Origin: Prorocentrum cordatum
Lineage: Eukaryota; Sar; Dinophyceae; Prorocentrales; Prorocentraceae
Reading direction: 5' to 3'
DNA length: 52,871 nucleotides
Assembly (NCBI GenBank): GCA_963575745.1
Contig: CAUYUJ010006553.1
Coordinates: 1 to 52,871 of the forward strand
This document shows, piece after piece, positions 30,497 to 40,277 of the stretch (the stretch's first letter is position 1; every line of letters starts with the position of its first letter). The translations under genes and the position numbers were made by a program. The notes under the pieces are model-generated. The model searched no databases. It was not told where the DNA came from and saw only the letters and a list, made by a program, of their open reading frames with translations.

Positions 30497-33400
30497 GCCC
30501 TAAGCCGGTGGAGCAGATGGCTCTCCTGTTGCACGGGGAGGGCGGGACGGGGAAGACGGAGGTGGTAAAACTGCTGCGACGTCTGCTCAACGAGGTGTTC
30601 GGCGCGGGATCGGAGATCGCCGTGGCCTCGTCGAACAGCGCTGCGCGCGTCATCGGGGGGGAGACGCTCCACAGCGGCTTCGGGCTGAGCGGCCAGCAGG
30701 CCATGACCATCGCTAGGCTTTCGGGGCAGAAAGTCGATGACATCGTGGACCGCATGAACGACCTCAAGGCCGTCATCGTGGAGGAGGTGTCCATGGTGCC
30801 GCCCCAGCTTCTCGGCGCTGCATCGTTTCGCATGTGCAAAGCCCGTAAGGCTAAGTATAATTGCGATGTGAACCTGTACATGGCGCGGGGGCACATGTTC
30901 GGGAAGGTTCCGATTGTCATGTTCCTGGGGGATTTTTATCAGCTGGGGCCGGTGAGCGGCAAGGGCAGAAGGTCTTCCTTGCTGCAGCGTGAGTCGCCCG
31001 AGGCGCCGATTCACGTCCGCAATGGGCAGTCCATGTTCCTGGACGGTGTCACCCACGCTATGTTTCTGTACGAGACGCACCGCTTCAAGGACCGTCTCGT
31101 TACTCCGCACGCGCCCTGCCCTTTCATGCCCGGGTTCTTGAAGACCATGAGGCAGGGCAAGAAGTTTACGGCCGAGCAGAAAAGGGTGGTGCAAGGGTGG
31201 GTGGTCCGACCCGGTAAGAACGACAGGCGGCTGCAGGACCCCCATGTCAAGGACGGGTTCGAGATGGGCATCGCCTGGGAGGCCGTGCACAGGCAGATGC
31301 AGTATCGGGCCGTGCGAGAGGCCAGGGATAAAGGGCAGATGCTGCTGTACGTGCAGGCCGTGGACCTGCCTCCAAAGCCATTCTGTGAGGAGCATTACAA
31401 GGCCATGCTGCAGGTGCCGAACGTGAACAACACTGGTCACCTCATCGGCATGTGCCCGCTGTACATCGGCATGCGTGTGCGGCTGAACGTGAAGTTGTCG
31501 GCGAAGCACCAGATCGTGCAGGACGCCGTGGGGGTAGTCAAGGACGTGAGGTTCCACCCGCAGGAGTTCGAGACGCCGGACGCGGATTGGCGCGAAAAGA
31601 AGCTTCACGACGCCCACCGGCTCGGTTATTATCGATGCAAGCGTTTGCCGCGCGGTGTCCTCGTCGAGTTTGATGGCCTCAAGAAGGACTTTGGGTTCGG
31701 GCAAGGGGTCGTGCAGATCGCGCCGCACAGGGCGTCCTGGGAGTGGAACCATCACTACGACGACGATGGCGAGCGAAAGCTTCGGAAGGTGAAGGTTACG
31801 AGGTACCAGATCCCGTTGCTGCCAGAGAAAGTTCGCACCGTGCAGACTGCGCAGGGCTTGGGTATGGATGCGGCCACCATGGTGCTCCAGAAGCCCATGA
31901 ACATGGGCGCCGATGACTGGTGGCTGCACCTGTACGTCATGCTCAGTCGCGTTCGCGTGGCCCACCGCGTGCTCGTCTACAACCTGCCGCCCTGGGACAT
32001 CCTGCAGCGGGGCCCGCCGCAGTACGTCCGCGAAGGGGTCCAACGCTTTGAGAAAAAGATGGGGGAGAGTTTCGAAATCGCGAAGCAATGGGCGCAGGAT
32101 TACGGCTGGGACGTGGGGGATGGGCCCGCCGCACGGGGCGCCCAGGAGTCGAGCTCGGCGCCCGCGCCGCCGCCGGTGCCGCCGCCGTCGCCGCTGGGCC
32201 CGTCTCGTGACGCGGGGAGCTCGGCGGGCGTCGGTGAGGGGGCGGGCGACGACGACGACGACGACGGATCAGCTCCTTCGGACGGGGAGGCGGCCCCTGC
32301 GGCGTCTGTGCATACGCCTCTGCCCTCGCACGCGCTGCGCCCGGGCCAGGCTCTGACGGTGCCGCCGGCATACATTGCGCCGGACGCTGGGCCTGCGGGG
32401 CGGGGCAGGGGCCGCGGCCGCGGCGGCGACGCGACGGGGGCCGGAGATGCGGCGGCGGCATCGTCGACGGGGAGCGCTGTTTCGCGGGGGCGCGGGCGCG
32501 CGGGTGGCGGCCGCGGTGCTGGTAGGGGCGCCGTAGTGCCGAGGGATCTTTGGGGGGACATGTTTCGCACGGCGGCGACTGTTGGCGATGGTGCAGAGCC
32601 GCCAGAGCTGCTCCCGCTGGACCGGGATCTGTGCATGGCAGCCTACGGCGTGTCCCAGGAGGATGTCACCAGGGAGCTGCAGTGGCACTGCGGCCGCGGC
32701 TCTGGCGTGGGCATCGCAAACCTCGGCAATACTTGCTTCGTGAGCGCAGTCGCGCAGGTGCTGCTGCGCCTGGCTCCCTTCCGTCGGCTTCTCCACGAGC
32801 ACGGCCAGAATTGCCCTTTGAACACAGAAAATTGCCCGGTGTGTGCGCTCGGAGCTCAGGCCGCGGCTCTCTCTGTCCAGGGCGTGGGGGTCGACGCCGT
32901 CGCGCCGCTCGCTACTGCCGCGCGCGCGGGGCTTTTCGGTCAGCGAGAATTCACAGAATTCGATCAGCAAGGGAGACCGAAGCAATGCGACGCGTCAGAG
33001 TTCTTCCTGGCCGCCCTTCGTGCTGTCACCGAGGCTGGATATCAGGTACCGACACCGCATCACGGTGCGCGCACTGCGCTCCAGCAGCACGTTTGCGGCA
33101 TTGCGTTGCGGCAGCGGAGGCGATGCGACGTGTGCCGGGCAAGTTCGGACACGGGGGTGATTGATTCGCGCTTGAAGCTGGTCCCTTCCGAATTGCTCGG
33201 CCCCGACCACCGGGGGGCCTGCGATCTGGAGGATTTGATCCGACTGGAATTGAGGCATATTGGCGGGCCAGGTCAAGGATGTCCGGCGCACGCACACCTC
33301 AGTCGTGCGCAGAGGGAGGCGGCCGGGGTCTGTCAAGGCATCAGGGTGTATACGGGCAATCGCTGGGAGCGATCGCCGCCGGTGCTCTTCGTGACCGTGG

Positions 33401-34371
33401 AGCGGGTGGTCACGCGCGCTGATCGGAGCGAGTGGTACGACAGACGCCCTGTGCGCTTTCCTCAGATTCTGCGGCCTGTGGATGCCGAGTGCGAGTACGA
33501 TTTCTCTGGGGTCGTTGTGCATCAGGGCGAAAGCGCGAAGAGCGGCCATTATTATGCGTGTGCAGCCGTGGGTGTGAACGAATACGCCAAATTCGACGAC
33601 GAAGCTGTTCAGCCCAGGACTTGGGCGCAGATTGCCAGAGACCACCAGGTGCACGTTGGCGCCTATGTGTTTGCGTATGTGCGCAGGGCGGGTCCGCGGG
33701 GCGGAGGCGGCGGGCGCGCGGCGGCGGGGTCTCCGGGGGGCGCCAGCGGCAGCGGTGGTGCGGGACCCTCTGGGGCGCCGCCGGCTCCGCCGACTGCGCC
33801 TCTCGGGCATGCAGGCGGGCGCGCGGCGGGGTCTGCGGGGAGCGGCGATGGCGGCGGCGGCGCTGCTTCCAGCGCCCCTGCCGCGCCGTCTGCGCCGCCG
33901 AGTGCGCCCGCCGGGCAGCGGGCGTCGGGGGGCGAGCCACCGGGCAAGCGGCGTCGGGCGGGTGGCGGGGATCCTGGCGCTGGCGACGGGGACCCCGGCG
34001 CTTCGGGGCAGCCGCAGCAGCCATTGCGCAGGGGCAAGAAGCGCGGGCTGTCCCCGCCGGCTCTGGGCAGCACGGGCGACGAGGACGACGACGCTGGCAG
34101 GGCCGCTGGCGTTCCGTCCGCGGACCCGGCTCCTGCTGGAGTCCAGCCAGGCGCGGGGGCGTCGCTCGCGGGGGACGAATGGCGTCGCTTTACGCCAGAA
34201 AACATTGACACCGCGAAGTGCATGGCTCGTACCTGGGCGGACGGAGCTGGCGGGCAATGCCGGAGCGCGCCAAAGCAGGGATGCGGGGATCTGTGCGGGC
34301 AGCATTTCAAGCAGCAGCACAAGGATGGTTGGCATGGGCGTGTGGACGGGCCCATCCCGGAGGGAAGTTGA
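30497..34371 (+). pseudogene. PIF1-type helicase fused to USP protease, copy 1
   Basis: About 1,290 residues in one frame. Helicase motifs: GEGGTGKT Walker A (30535-30558), VASSNSAARVIGG, VEEVSMV (motif II, about 30776), FLGDFYQLGPV (about 30925), ETHRF, TAQGLGMD and VMLSRVR (about 31936). An RGG-rich linker lies at 32390-32530. Then a ubiquitin-specific protease: Cys box GIANLGNTCF (Cys 32734-32736), QCDASEFFLAAL, a CDVC pair, and His box SGHYYA (His 33547-33549) with KFDD (Asp 33595). All three catalytic positions are present. A Gly/Ala/Pro-rich tail leads to a C-terminal CMARTW...GRVDGPIP module (34217-34371) resembling the CVARVW module at 23161. OTU proteases are known in some Helitrons; a C19-type USP is the unusual part. 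TGA at 34369. Confidence 0.8.
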
Positions 34372-35043
34372 AGGTGTTCAAGGAGAAGAACGCAGGCAAG
34401 GCCCCGCGTGCGGCGCCCGCGGCTGAGGCTGGCGCGACTGGCGAGGGCGCGGGGCGGGCCGCGGTCGTCACGCGAGCAGGTGCTGGGTCTGCCAGCGGAA
34501 GCGGGCGGGGGGGGGCGGCGCGTGCAGAGGCGGCTCCGGGGGGAGGGCATGCAGGCAAGGCCCCGCGCGCGGCGCCCGCGGCCGAGGCTGGCGCGAGTGG
34601 CGCGCCCGCGGGGGGGCCCGCGGAGGGGCGATCCGCCAAGGTGCCCGCCAGCGATGGCGTCGCCGCGAGGGCGCCGACAGGGGGCGGCGACGGTGCTGGA
34701 GGGGCTGGCGCGCCCAGTGCGGCTTCGGCCCTGTCGTCGGGCGAAAGAGCGCGGGGAGCGTGGCAGCCGCGCGAGCACGCGGGATATCGCTGCCGCTGCT
34801 GCGGAGGATCGCGCGCGGCAGGAGGATCCTGATGAGAGGCGGCAGCGCCTGGCCATCGCCGAGCACAACCAGCGGCAGGACTTGATCGGCGAAGTCGTTG
34901 GAGCTTTCGTGGCGCGTCGGGAGGGCGTGCCCGTCGGAATTGGCAGGTGGGCTGAGGAGAGGCTGCGACAGACGTTGCGCCGCCTGCGCGGGGGCGGAGA
35001 TGACGAGCCAACGATCGTGGCGGTGTCGGACGCGGCTCTCTGA
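34372..35043 (+). pseudogene. Possible broken C-terminal tail of copy 1
   Basis: Downstream of the TGA at 34369, protein-like sequence continues in other frames. One frame (about 34372-34780) holds GKAPRAAPAAEAGATG and GKAPRAAPAAEAGASG. Most differences between these two repeats are third-position and silent in that frame. Another (about 34780-35043) gives a charged helical stretch (EDPDERRQRLAIAEHNQRQD) ending at TGA 35041. These could be the original C-terminus split by frameshifts, or unrelated GC-rich sequence. The matching part of copy 2 is beyond the window. Confidence 0.35.
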
Positions 35044-35162
35044 GAGCTGCGCCTCGTGTGCAGCGGCGCTCGCCGGCCCTGGGTGTGCCGTTGACAGAGC
35101 TCTGCCGTTCAAGCGCACCGGGCGCTTGGGCTGCCACTGGAGGTTGGCACGGGCGCCCTGTA
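35044..35162. other. Short unique spacer with possible 3' hairpin
   Basis: About 120 bp of non-repetitive sequence between the last protein-like sequence and the TG-rich array. It holds CAAGCGC (35110-35116) pairing with GCGCTTG (35122-35128), and CTGG at 35137-35140. A Helitron 3' end would have such a hairpin 10-12 nt before CTRR, but the following base is A. I regard this as a weak candidate. Confidence 0.3.
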
Positions 35163-35820
35163 GGCGCGTCCGTCTTGCATGTGTGTTCTTGTGTGCCTGT
35201 GTGCATGAGGATGTTTTGTCAGTGCGTGAGTGTGTGTGCGCTGGCGTGTGTTTGTGTTTGCCTGTGTGTCTGCTGGCGTGTGTGTGTAAGTGTGTGTGTG
35301 GGTGTCTTTGTGTCTGTGTGTTTGTGGCTCTGTTTGTGTGTCTGTCTGTGTGTCTGTCTGTGTGTCCGTGGGTATGTGTGTGTGTTTGTCTGTGTGTCTG
35401 TATGCATCTCTGTTTGTATCTCTTTTTGTGCGCGTGTCTGTTCGTGTGTGTGTGTGTGTAAGAGTGGGCGCGTGTGGATGTGAGTGTGCTCGAGCGTGTG
35501 TGTGTATCTGTGTGTGTGTCAGTGTGTTTGTGTGTGTCTGGTGTGTTTGCGTGTTTGTGTGTGTGTGTCCGCGGTGTGTGTGTGTGTGATATGTGTTGTG
35601 TGTTTGTGTTTGCGCGTTTGCGCGTGGGTGTCGACCTTTGCGTGTGGATGTGCGTGTGTGTGCGTGTGTGTGGAGCATGCTTGCGTACGTGTGCGACACT
35701 GCGCGCTCCCTGAGGAAAAGTGCGTGTGTGCACGTGTGCGTGCGTGTGTGTGTGTGTGGGCGCATGGCGCTGGCACCCCCGCCCCTTCCTGCCCCCCCCT
35801 CTCCCCCTCCACCCCTCTCC

Positions 35821-35905
35821 CCGGCGCTCCGCGAGGGCGGAGTGGCTGGAGTGGAGGGAGGGCCGGCCCCAAAATGGGGCGGTGCCTCCCCCTCCGGAGC
35901 GCCGG
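35821..35905. repeat. GC-rich foldback block 1
   Basis: CCGGCGCTCCG (35821-35831) pairs with CGGAGCGCCGG (35895-35905). A nested GGCCCC-AAAAT-GGGGC hairpin sits in the middle. Sister blocks lie near 36434-36520 (arms imperfect) and 37047-37132. Confidence 0.7.
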
Positions 35906-36433
35906 CGGGGAGGGCGGGGGCGCGTGGGGGGGGCTTGGGGGCGCGGTGGAAGAGTGCGCTGACCAGTCGGGGAATGAGTCTGTCACCACGTTGTCGTCTG
36001 TGCGTGGTTATCCGTGGGTGTTCGCCATTGCGTCTGTGTGTGCGCTTGTGCGTGTGTGTGTATGTGTGTGTGTGTGGGGGTGGGTGGGTGGGTGGGTGGG
36101 GGGGGGGCGCGTGTGTCTCGTATGTGTGTGTGTGTGCCCCTGCGTGTGTCTGGGTGCACATGCGCGTGTGTGTGTGTGAGTGTGTGTGCGTTTGCGTGTG
36201 GACGTGTGTGCGCTCGTGTGTGTATGTGTGTATGTGTGCGTGTGTGTGGAGCATGCTGGCGTACGTGCGTGCTCTTGTGTATGTATGGATTTGAGTTTGT
36301 CCGTGTGTGTACGCGTGTGCGTGCTTATGCGCGTGTGCTTGCGTGTGTGATTGGTTCTTTGCTATCCTGCGTCTGTGTTCGTCTGCGCATGTGCCGCCGT
36401 CCGCGCGCCCCCTCCTCCCCCCTCGTCCCCCTC

Positions 36434-36520
36434 GGGCGCTCCGCGAGGGCGGAGTGGTTGGAGTGGAGGAAGGGCGGGCCACAGAATGGGGCGGTGCCTC
36501 CCCCCTCTGGAGCGCCGGCG
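36434..36520. repeat. GC-rich foldback block 2 (imperfect)
   Basis: Same block as at 35821, with CGGGCGCTCCG and TGGAGCGCCGG as arms, so the outermost pairs are partly lost. The central hairpin is also weakened (GGGCCACAGAATGGGGC). Confidence 0.6.
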
Positions 36521-37046
36521 GGGAGGGCGGGGGCGCTCCGTGCCCCCCGTGTGTGTATGTGCTCTTGTGATCCGCGTGCGTGTGCGTGTCCGTGTGTGTG
36601 TGTGTGATATGTTGTGTGTTTGTGTGTGCGCGTTTGCGCGTGTGTGTAGACCTTTGCGTGTGGATGTGTGTCTGTGTGCGTGTGTGTGTATTTGTGCGTG
36701 TGTGTGTGGAGCATGCTGGCGTATGTGTGTTCTTGTGTATGTATGTGTGTTTGTGTGTTCGCGTTTGCGCGTGTGTGTGGACGTTCGCGTGTGGATGTGT
36801 GTGTGCGTGTGTGTGTATGTGTGTGTGTATGTGCGCATGTGTGTGGAACATGCTGGCGTACGTGTGTACTCTTGTGTATTAGTCTGTGTGTCTCCGTGTG
36901 TGCGTGCCTATGTGCGTGTGCTTGCTTGTGTGACTGCCTGTTTGCTATCCTGCGTCTGTGTTCGTCTGCGCATGTGCGTGTGCGCGTGCGCGCGCGGTGT
37001 GGTGCCGCCGTCCGCGCGCCCCCCCTCCCCCCTCCCCCCTCCCCCC

Positions 37047-37132
37047 CCGGCGCTCCGCGAGGGCGGAGTGGTTGGAGCGGAGGGAGGGCCGGCCCCAAAA
37101 TGGGGCGGTGCCTCCCCCCTCCGGAGCGCCGG
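37047..37132. repeat. GC-rich foldback block 3
   Basis: Arms CCGGCGCTCCG (37047-37057) and CGGAGCGCCGG (37122-37132) are perfect, with the same central GGCCCC-AAAAT-GGGGC hairpin as block 1. Confidence 0.7.
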
Positions 37133-37275
37133 CGGGGAGGGCGGGGGCGCGTGGGGGCGGCAGGGGAGCGCGGGGGGGGGCGCTGAGGCGGCTGCGGTGC
37201 GTGCGTCATCGTGTGGTCGTCAGTGCGTGGGTTTCCCTGGATGCTTGCGTTTGCGTCTGTGTGCGTGGGTTGTAC

Positions 37276-37319
<44 letters not shown>

Positions 37320-37617
37320 GTGCGTGTGAGTGTTTGTGTGCCCCCGTGTGTGTATGTGCATGTGTGATTGGTGTGCGTGTGCGCGTCCCTCTGTGTGTGT
37401 GTGTGAGATGTGCTGTGTGTTTGTGCGTGCGCGTTTGCGCGTGTGTGTCGACGTTTGCGTGTTGATGTGTTGCGTGTGCGTGTGTGTGTGTATGGGTGGT
37501 GTGTGTGTGGAGCATGCTGGCGTATGTGTGCGTTCTTGTGTATGTATATGTGTTTGTATGTGTGTGTTCGTTTGTGCGTGCTTATGTGCGTATGCTCGTT
37601 TATGTAAGTGCCTCTTT

Positions 37618-37638
37618 GCTATCCGGGTTTTGGACGCT
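37618..37638 (+). repeat. Fragment of the 5' satellite unit end
   Basis: This 21-base stretch is identical to 2490-2510: the GCTATCCGGG arm plus the start of its TTTTGGACGCT spacer. It lies seven bases before similarity between the large copies begins. Confidence 0.65.
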
Positions 37639-37775
37639 ACCAAGTTGTAGGGGCCAGCACGTACTCGTCCCGGGCGCCGTACTGGGCCCGAACCCTCCAC
37701 CCCAGGCCGAGAGGCACCCCCTGGGCCGTACCGGACAGGGTAGATCAGATTAGTGTTGAAGGAGTGGGGTGCACA

Positions 37776-39160
37776 ATGCACAGAGCTGCGTTCTGGGAAG
37801 GGCAAACGCTCGCGAATTTTTCGCAAGCGTTTTTCTGCCCGGCGCGCTGTGTTGAAGGCTCGGCGCCGGCTCGGGAGCTGCAGCCATGGGACGACCGGGT
37901 GCAGGCGTGTTTGCACGCAGAGCGCGGCGTGATCCACGAGGAGGTCGTCGAAGATTCCGCGTTGGAGGCGGCGGAGCGCGAGCAGAAATCGCTCTGGAAA
38001 GCGTGCCGCGCGTCGTGCCGGCGGGTTCGGCGTGCGCGGCGGGAGGCGGAGTGGGCGCGGCGGACGGAGGCGGCGGCCGAGCGGAACGAGCAGCTTGCAC
38101 ACCGTGTGCTGCTCCCTGTCGTGCCGCGCCCCTTGTTGCGCGATGCGTCGCCAGAGCGGGCTTCGTCTGGGCGCAGCGCGCGGGGGGCGGCTCGCAACAA
38201 CGGGCGATTGGAGCAGTTCCTGACCGCGCGCGCGGCCCGTGCCGTCGACCCGGACGAGCCGCCGGCGCGCGCCCCCCGCGCCGCCGCCGCCGCGCCTGCG
38301 CCCGACGCGTCGTGGACCGTGGGCGACGCGGCCCTGCGCGCAGCCTGCGTTCTGGTCGCTCTCGGCGTGTGCCCACCGCAAGAAGACAGCAGAGTGGTGA
38401 TGACGAGGAAGATCGCGGCGGCGCGCTGGTGGCGGCAGCGGGATGTGTTCGCGCGGGAGCTCCCGGACGCGCCCGAGCTGGCCGATCGTGCAGCCGCGGT
38501 CGTCACCGCCAGGTGGTTCTGCTGCGCGCTCTACGGTCTCTCGGCGCGGACGTGCGGCGGCCGCCGCGTCTGTGCGCGCCGGTTCTCGCCGGGCGTCGGG
38601 ATTTGCGGAGCGAAGTGCCGGGCTGCGCGGGAGTCCAAGGACTTCGTCGGGGACATGGCCGTGCGCGCTGCCTGCGCCATGATCGCGCTCGGAGCGTGTC
38701 CGGCGGGGCTCAGCGGGGCGACGCAGGACGGCGCCGTGCCCACGTCTGTGGGTGCATTCGGTGCCGCGCGCCCGCTTCGCCCGCGGCCGCGCGGCGGACG
38801 CGGGCGGGGGAACCGCCGCGCGCGCGGGAGTTGTCCAGTCGAGTGGCGTGGGAAGTGTCTGCAGAGCGCAGTGGCTGAGCTTGTCGGGGGCGACGCTGCG
38901 CGGCATTTCGGCCGCGCGTGCCAGAACCACGAGGGTTCCGGCGCTTGTGGGTCGGTGGTGGAGCGCTGCAATCTTGAGGTCGTGGTCCAGCACTTGCGCT
39001 CCCGCTTCTTGCGCGTGCGTGTGTTCTCTGCGGAATCTGTGGAAGCGTTCGGAGCGCAGGAGGGAGGGCGCGTGGCGTGGTCGCTGGGGCACGCGACGGG
39101 TTTCTGCGCTGGTGCTCTGCTGTGGCTTGACGGCGGTCATGTGTGCGCGGTGGAGGAGTC
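37776..39160 (+). pseudogene. Helitron-like protein copy 2: N-terminus and protease-like part
   Basis: The start is taken at ATG 37776, equivalent to 17879 in copy 1. About 460 residues are read through without the break that copy 1 has at 18375. It carries the helical acidic/arginine-rich N-terminus, the two VGDxAxRAAC segments with a cysteine cluster between them, and the thiol-protease-like pair GKC (Cys near 38855) and GGHVCAVE (His near 39137). This copy therefore supports one continuous frame for the N-terminus. The frame is lost near 39160, where GTCGTGGG stands against GTCGGTGGG in copy 1. Function of this part is unproven; a papain-fold or OTU-like protease is a guess from Cys and His spacing. 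Confidence 0.55.
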
Positions 39161-40277
39161 GTGGGTTCTGGTGACGTGGAGTGGGGGGAAGCCGAGAGCG
39201 CGCCGTGGTGTCGCGTCGTCGCGCACGGGCGTTCGGGCTCGGCGTCGCGGTCGCCGCGCGCGGGTGCGGGGCGTGGCGCGCTGCGGGGCGGGGCGCCGAA
39301 GCGCCGTGTGGAGCAGGGTGCCGCAGGGGCGCAGGGCGCTCGCGGGGGCGCGCGCGATGGGGTGGACGCGGCGGCGTTGGCCCGGATGAGTTTCGCTGAA
39401 TTGGAAAAATTGGCTGCGCGATTGCGGGGCGACCGCGAGACTGGGGTGCCGTCTTCGCGGCGCTGGGATGGCCCGGACCGCAAGCGATTGGACATTGAGG
39501 TGTACAGGGCTGCGCTCGCGGCGCACCTGGGCATCGACATGAGCGGTGTGCAGCGTGCTGGCGCGGAGGCGCGATCGCGGGACCACTCGGAGGAGATGCT
39601 GGGCGAGCTGGCGAGGCACGTGGCTGAGCACGACCGCGTTCCAGCGCAGAAGGAGTCCGCCCTTGGGACATGGGTACACAACGTGAGCACGGGGCATTTC
39701 CCGTTGACGCCCGAGCGGCGCGCGCGGTTCGACGGGCTCGTGGACCGGCGGGAGGAGAGGCGCGCGCGCGCCCGCGCGATGCTGGACCGCATCGAGGAGC
39801 ACGTGGAGGTGCTCGACGAGCTGCCGAAGCAGGGGGCAGAGGACGAGGAGGAGAAGAAGCTCGCGAAGTGGATCCACAATGTCACCAAGGACCAGAACAA
39901 GCTGGATGATGACAACCAGGAGAGGTTCGATCGTTTGGTGAACAGGGGCATGTGGCAGCGGCGGACGGCGCAGCAGCGTGTGCTCGAGGTAAAGCTTTTC
40001 GTGGAGACACACGGGCGCGCGCCCAGGAGCGGCGGTCATGACGACGATGCGCGGGAGCGTCTGCTCGCGATGTGGATCGGCAACGTGCGCGCGCACGGCC
40101 GCCAGGGCCTGGACGAGCACTGGCGAGCGCAGTTGGAGGCGGCGCTGGACGCGGATCTCATCCAGGTCCAGGCGCTGGAGGCGTGGTGCGAGAAGAACCA
40201 GAGGATGCCGGTGGAGAAGGCGGAGGATGACGAGGAGCGCAGGCTGGCGAACTTCATCGCGAACCACGAGCGGAGGG
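39161..40277 (+). pseudogene. Helitron-like protein copy 2: HA repeats
   Basis: About 370 residues with the four HA repeats. Repeat 1 differs sharply from copy 1: 39659-39712 has 19 differences in 54 bases, with length preserved. Repeat 2 has five clustered differences, all changing the residue (NVTKDQNKLDDD against NVTTGQNELDND). Elsewhere the copies are nearly identical. The frame is lost near 40277, where GAGCGGAGGG stands against GAGCGGAAGGG in copy 1. Confidence 0.6.

Larger units (their letters stand above)
17748..35043 (+). mobile_element. Helitron-like autonomous-type element, copy 1
   Basis: A rolling-circle-type transposon identified by its protein: a Helitron-like N domain with HUH motif, a two-tyrosine motif and a PIF1 helicase in one reading direction. 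The 5' limit given is where similarity to the second copy (37645) starts. The 3' limit is the last protein-like sequence before the TG-rich array. True termini are not established. A candidate 3' hairpin CAAGCGC/GCGCTTG (35110-35128) is followed 12 nt later by CTGG, but the base after it is A rather than the usual T. The copy is inactive as assembled (seven lesions). Confidence 0.75.
35163..37617. repeat. TG-rich micro/minisatellite array
   Basis: About 2.45 kb dominated by TGTG and CGTG words, with recurring phrases GGAGCATGCTGGCGTACGTG (near 35672, 36248, 36708, 36847 and 37508) and GACCTTTGCGTGTGGATGTG. The longest near-pure (TG)n run is near 37277-37315. Three GC-rich blocks about 0.6 kb apart interrupt it. 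The many long open frames on both strands (Cys/Val-rich plus, His/Thr-rich minus) are products of the repeat. I see no gene. Confidence 0.85.

Noticed and set aside
17748-35043. Large copies as the proven autonomous partner of the short elements
   Set aside because: The TAMCTCGTAGAGCT start, the matched arm and the CCGGCGGTRA hairpin are not seen at either end of copy 1, nor at the left end of copy 2. The link remains possible but unsupported.
35163-37617. Cys/Val-rich plus-strand and His/Thr-rich minus-strand frames resembling secreted or metal-binding proteins
   Set aside because: They are translations of (TG)n and related phrases, open in several frames at once, with no non-repeat domain.
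37206-39671. 821-codon minus-strand frame crossing the TG array into copy 2
   Set aside because: It begins as antisense of the large ORF and runs into a His/Thr repeat made by the TG array. It is a repeat and codon-bias artefact.
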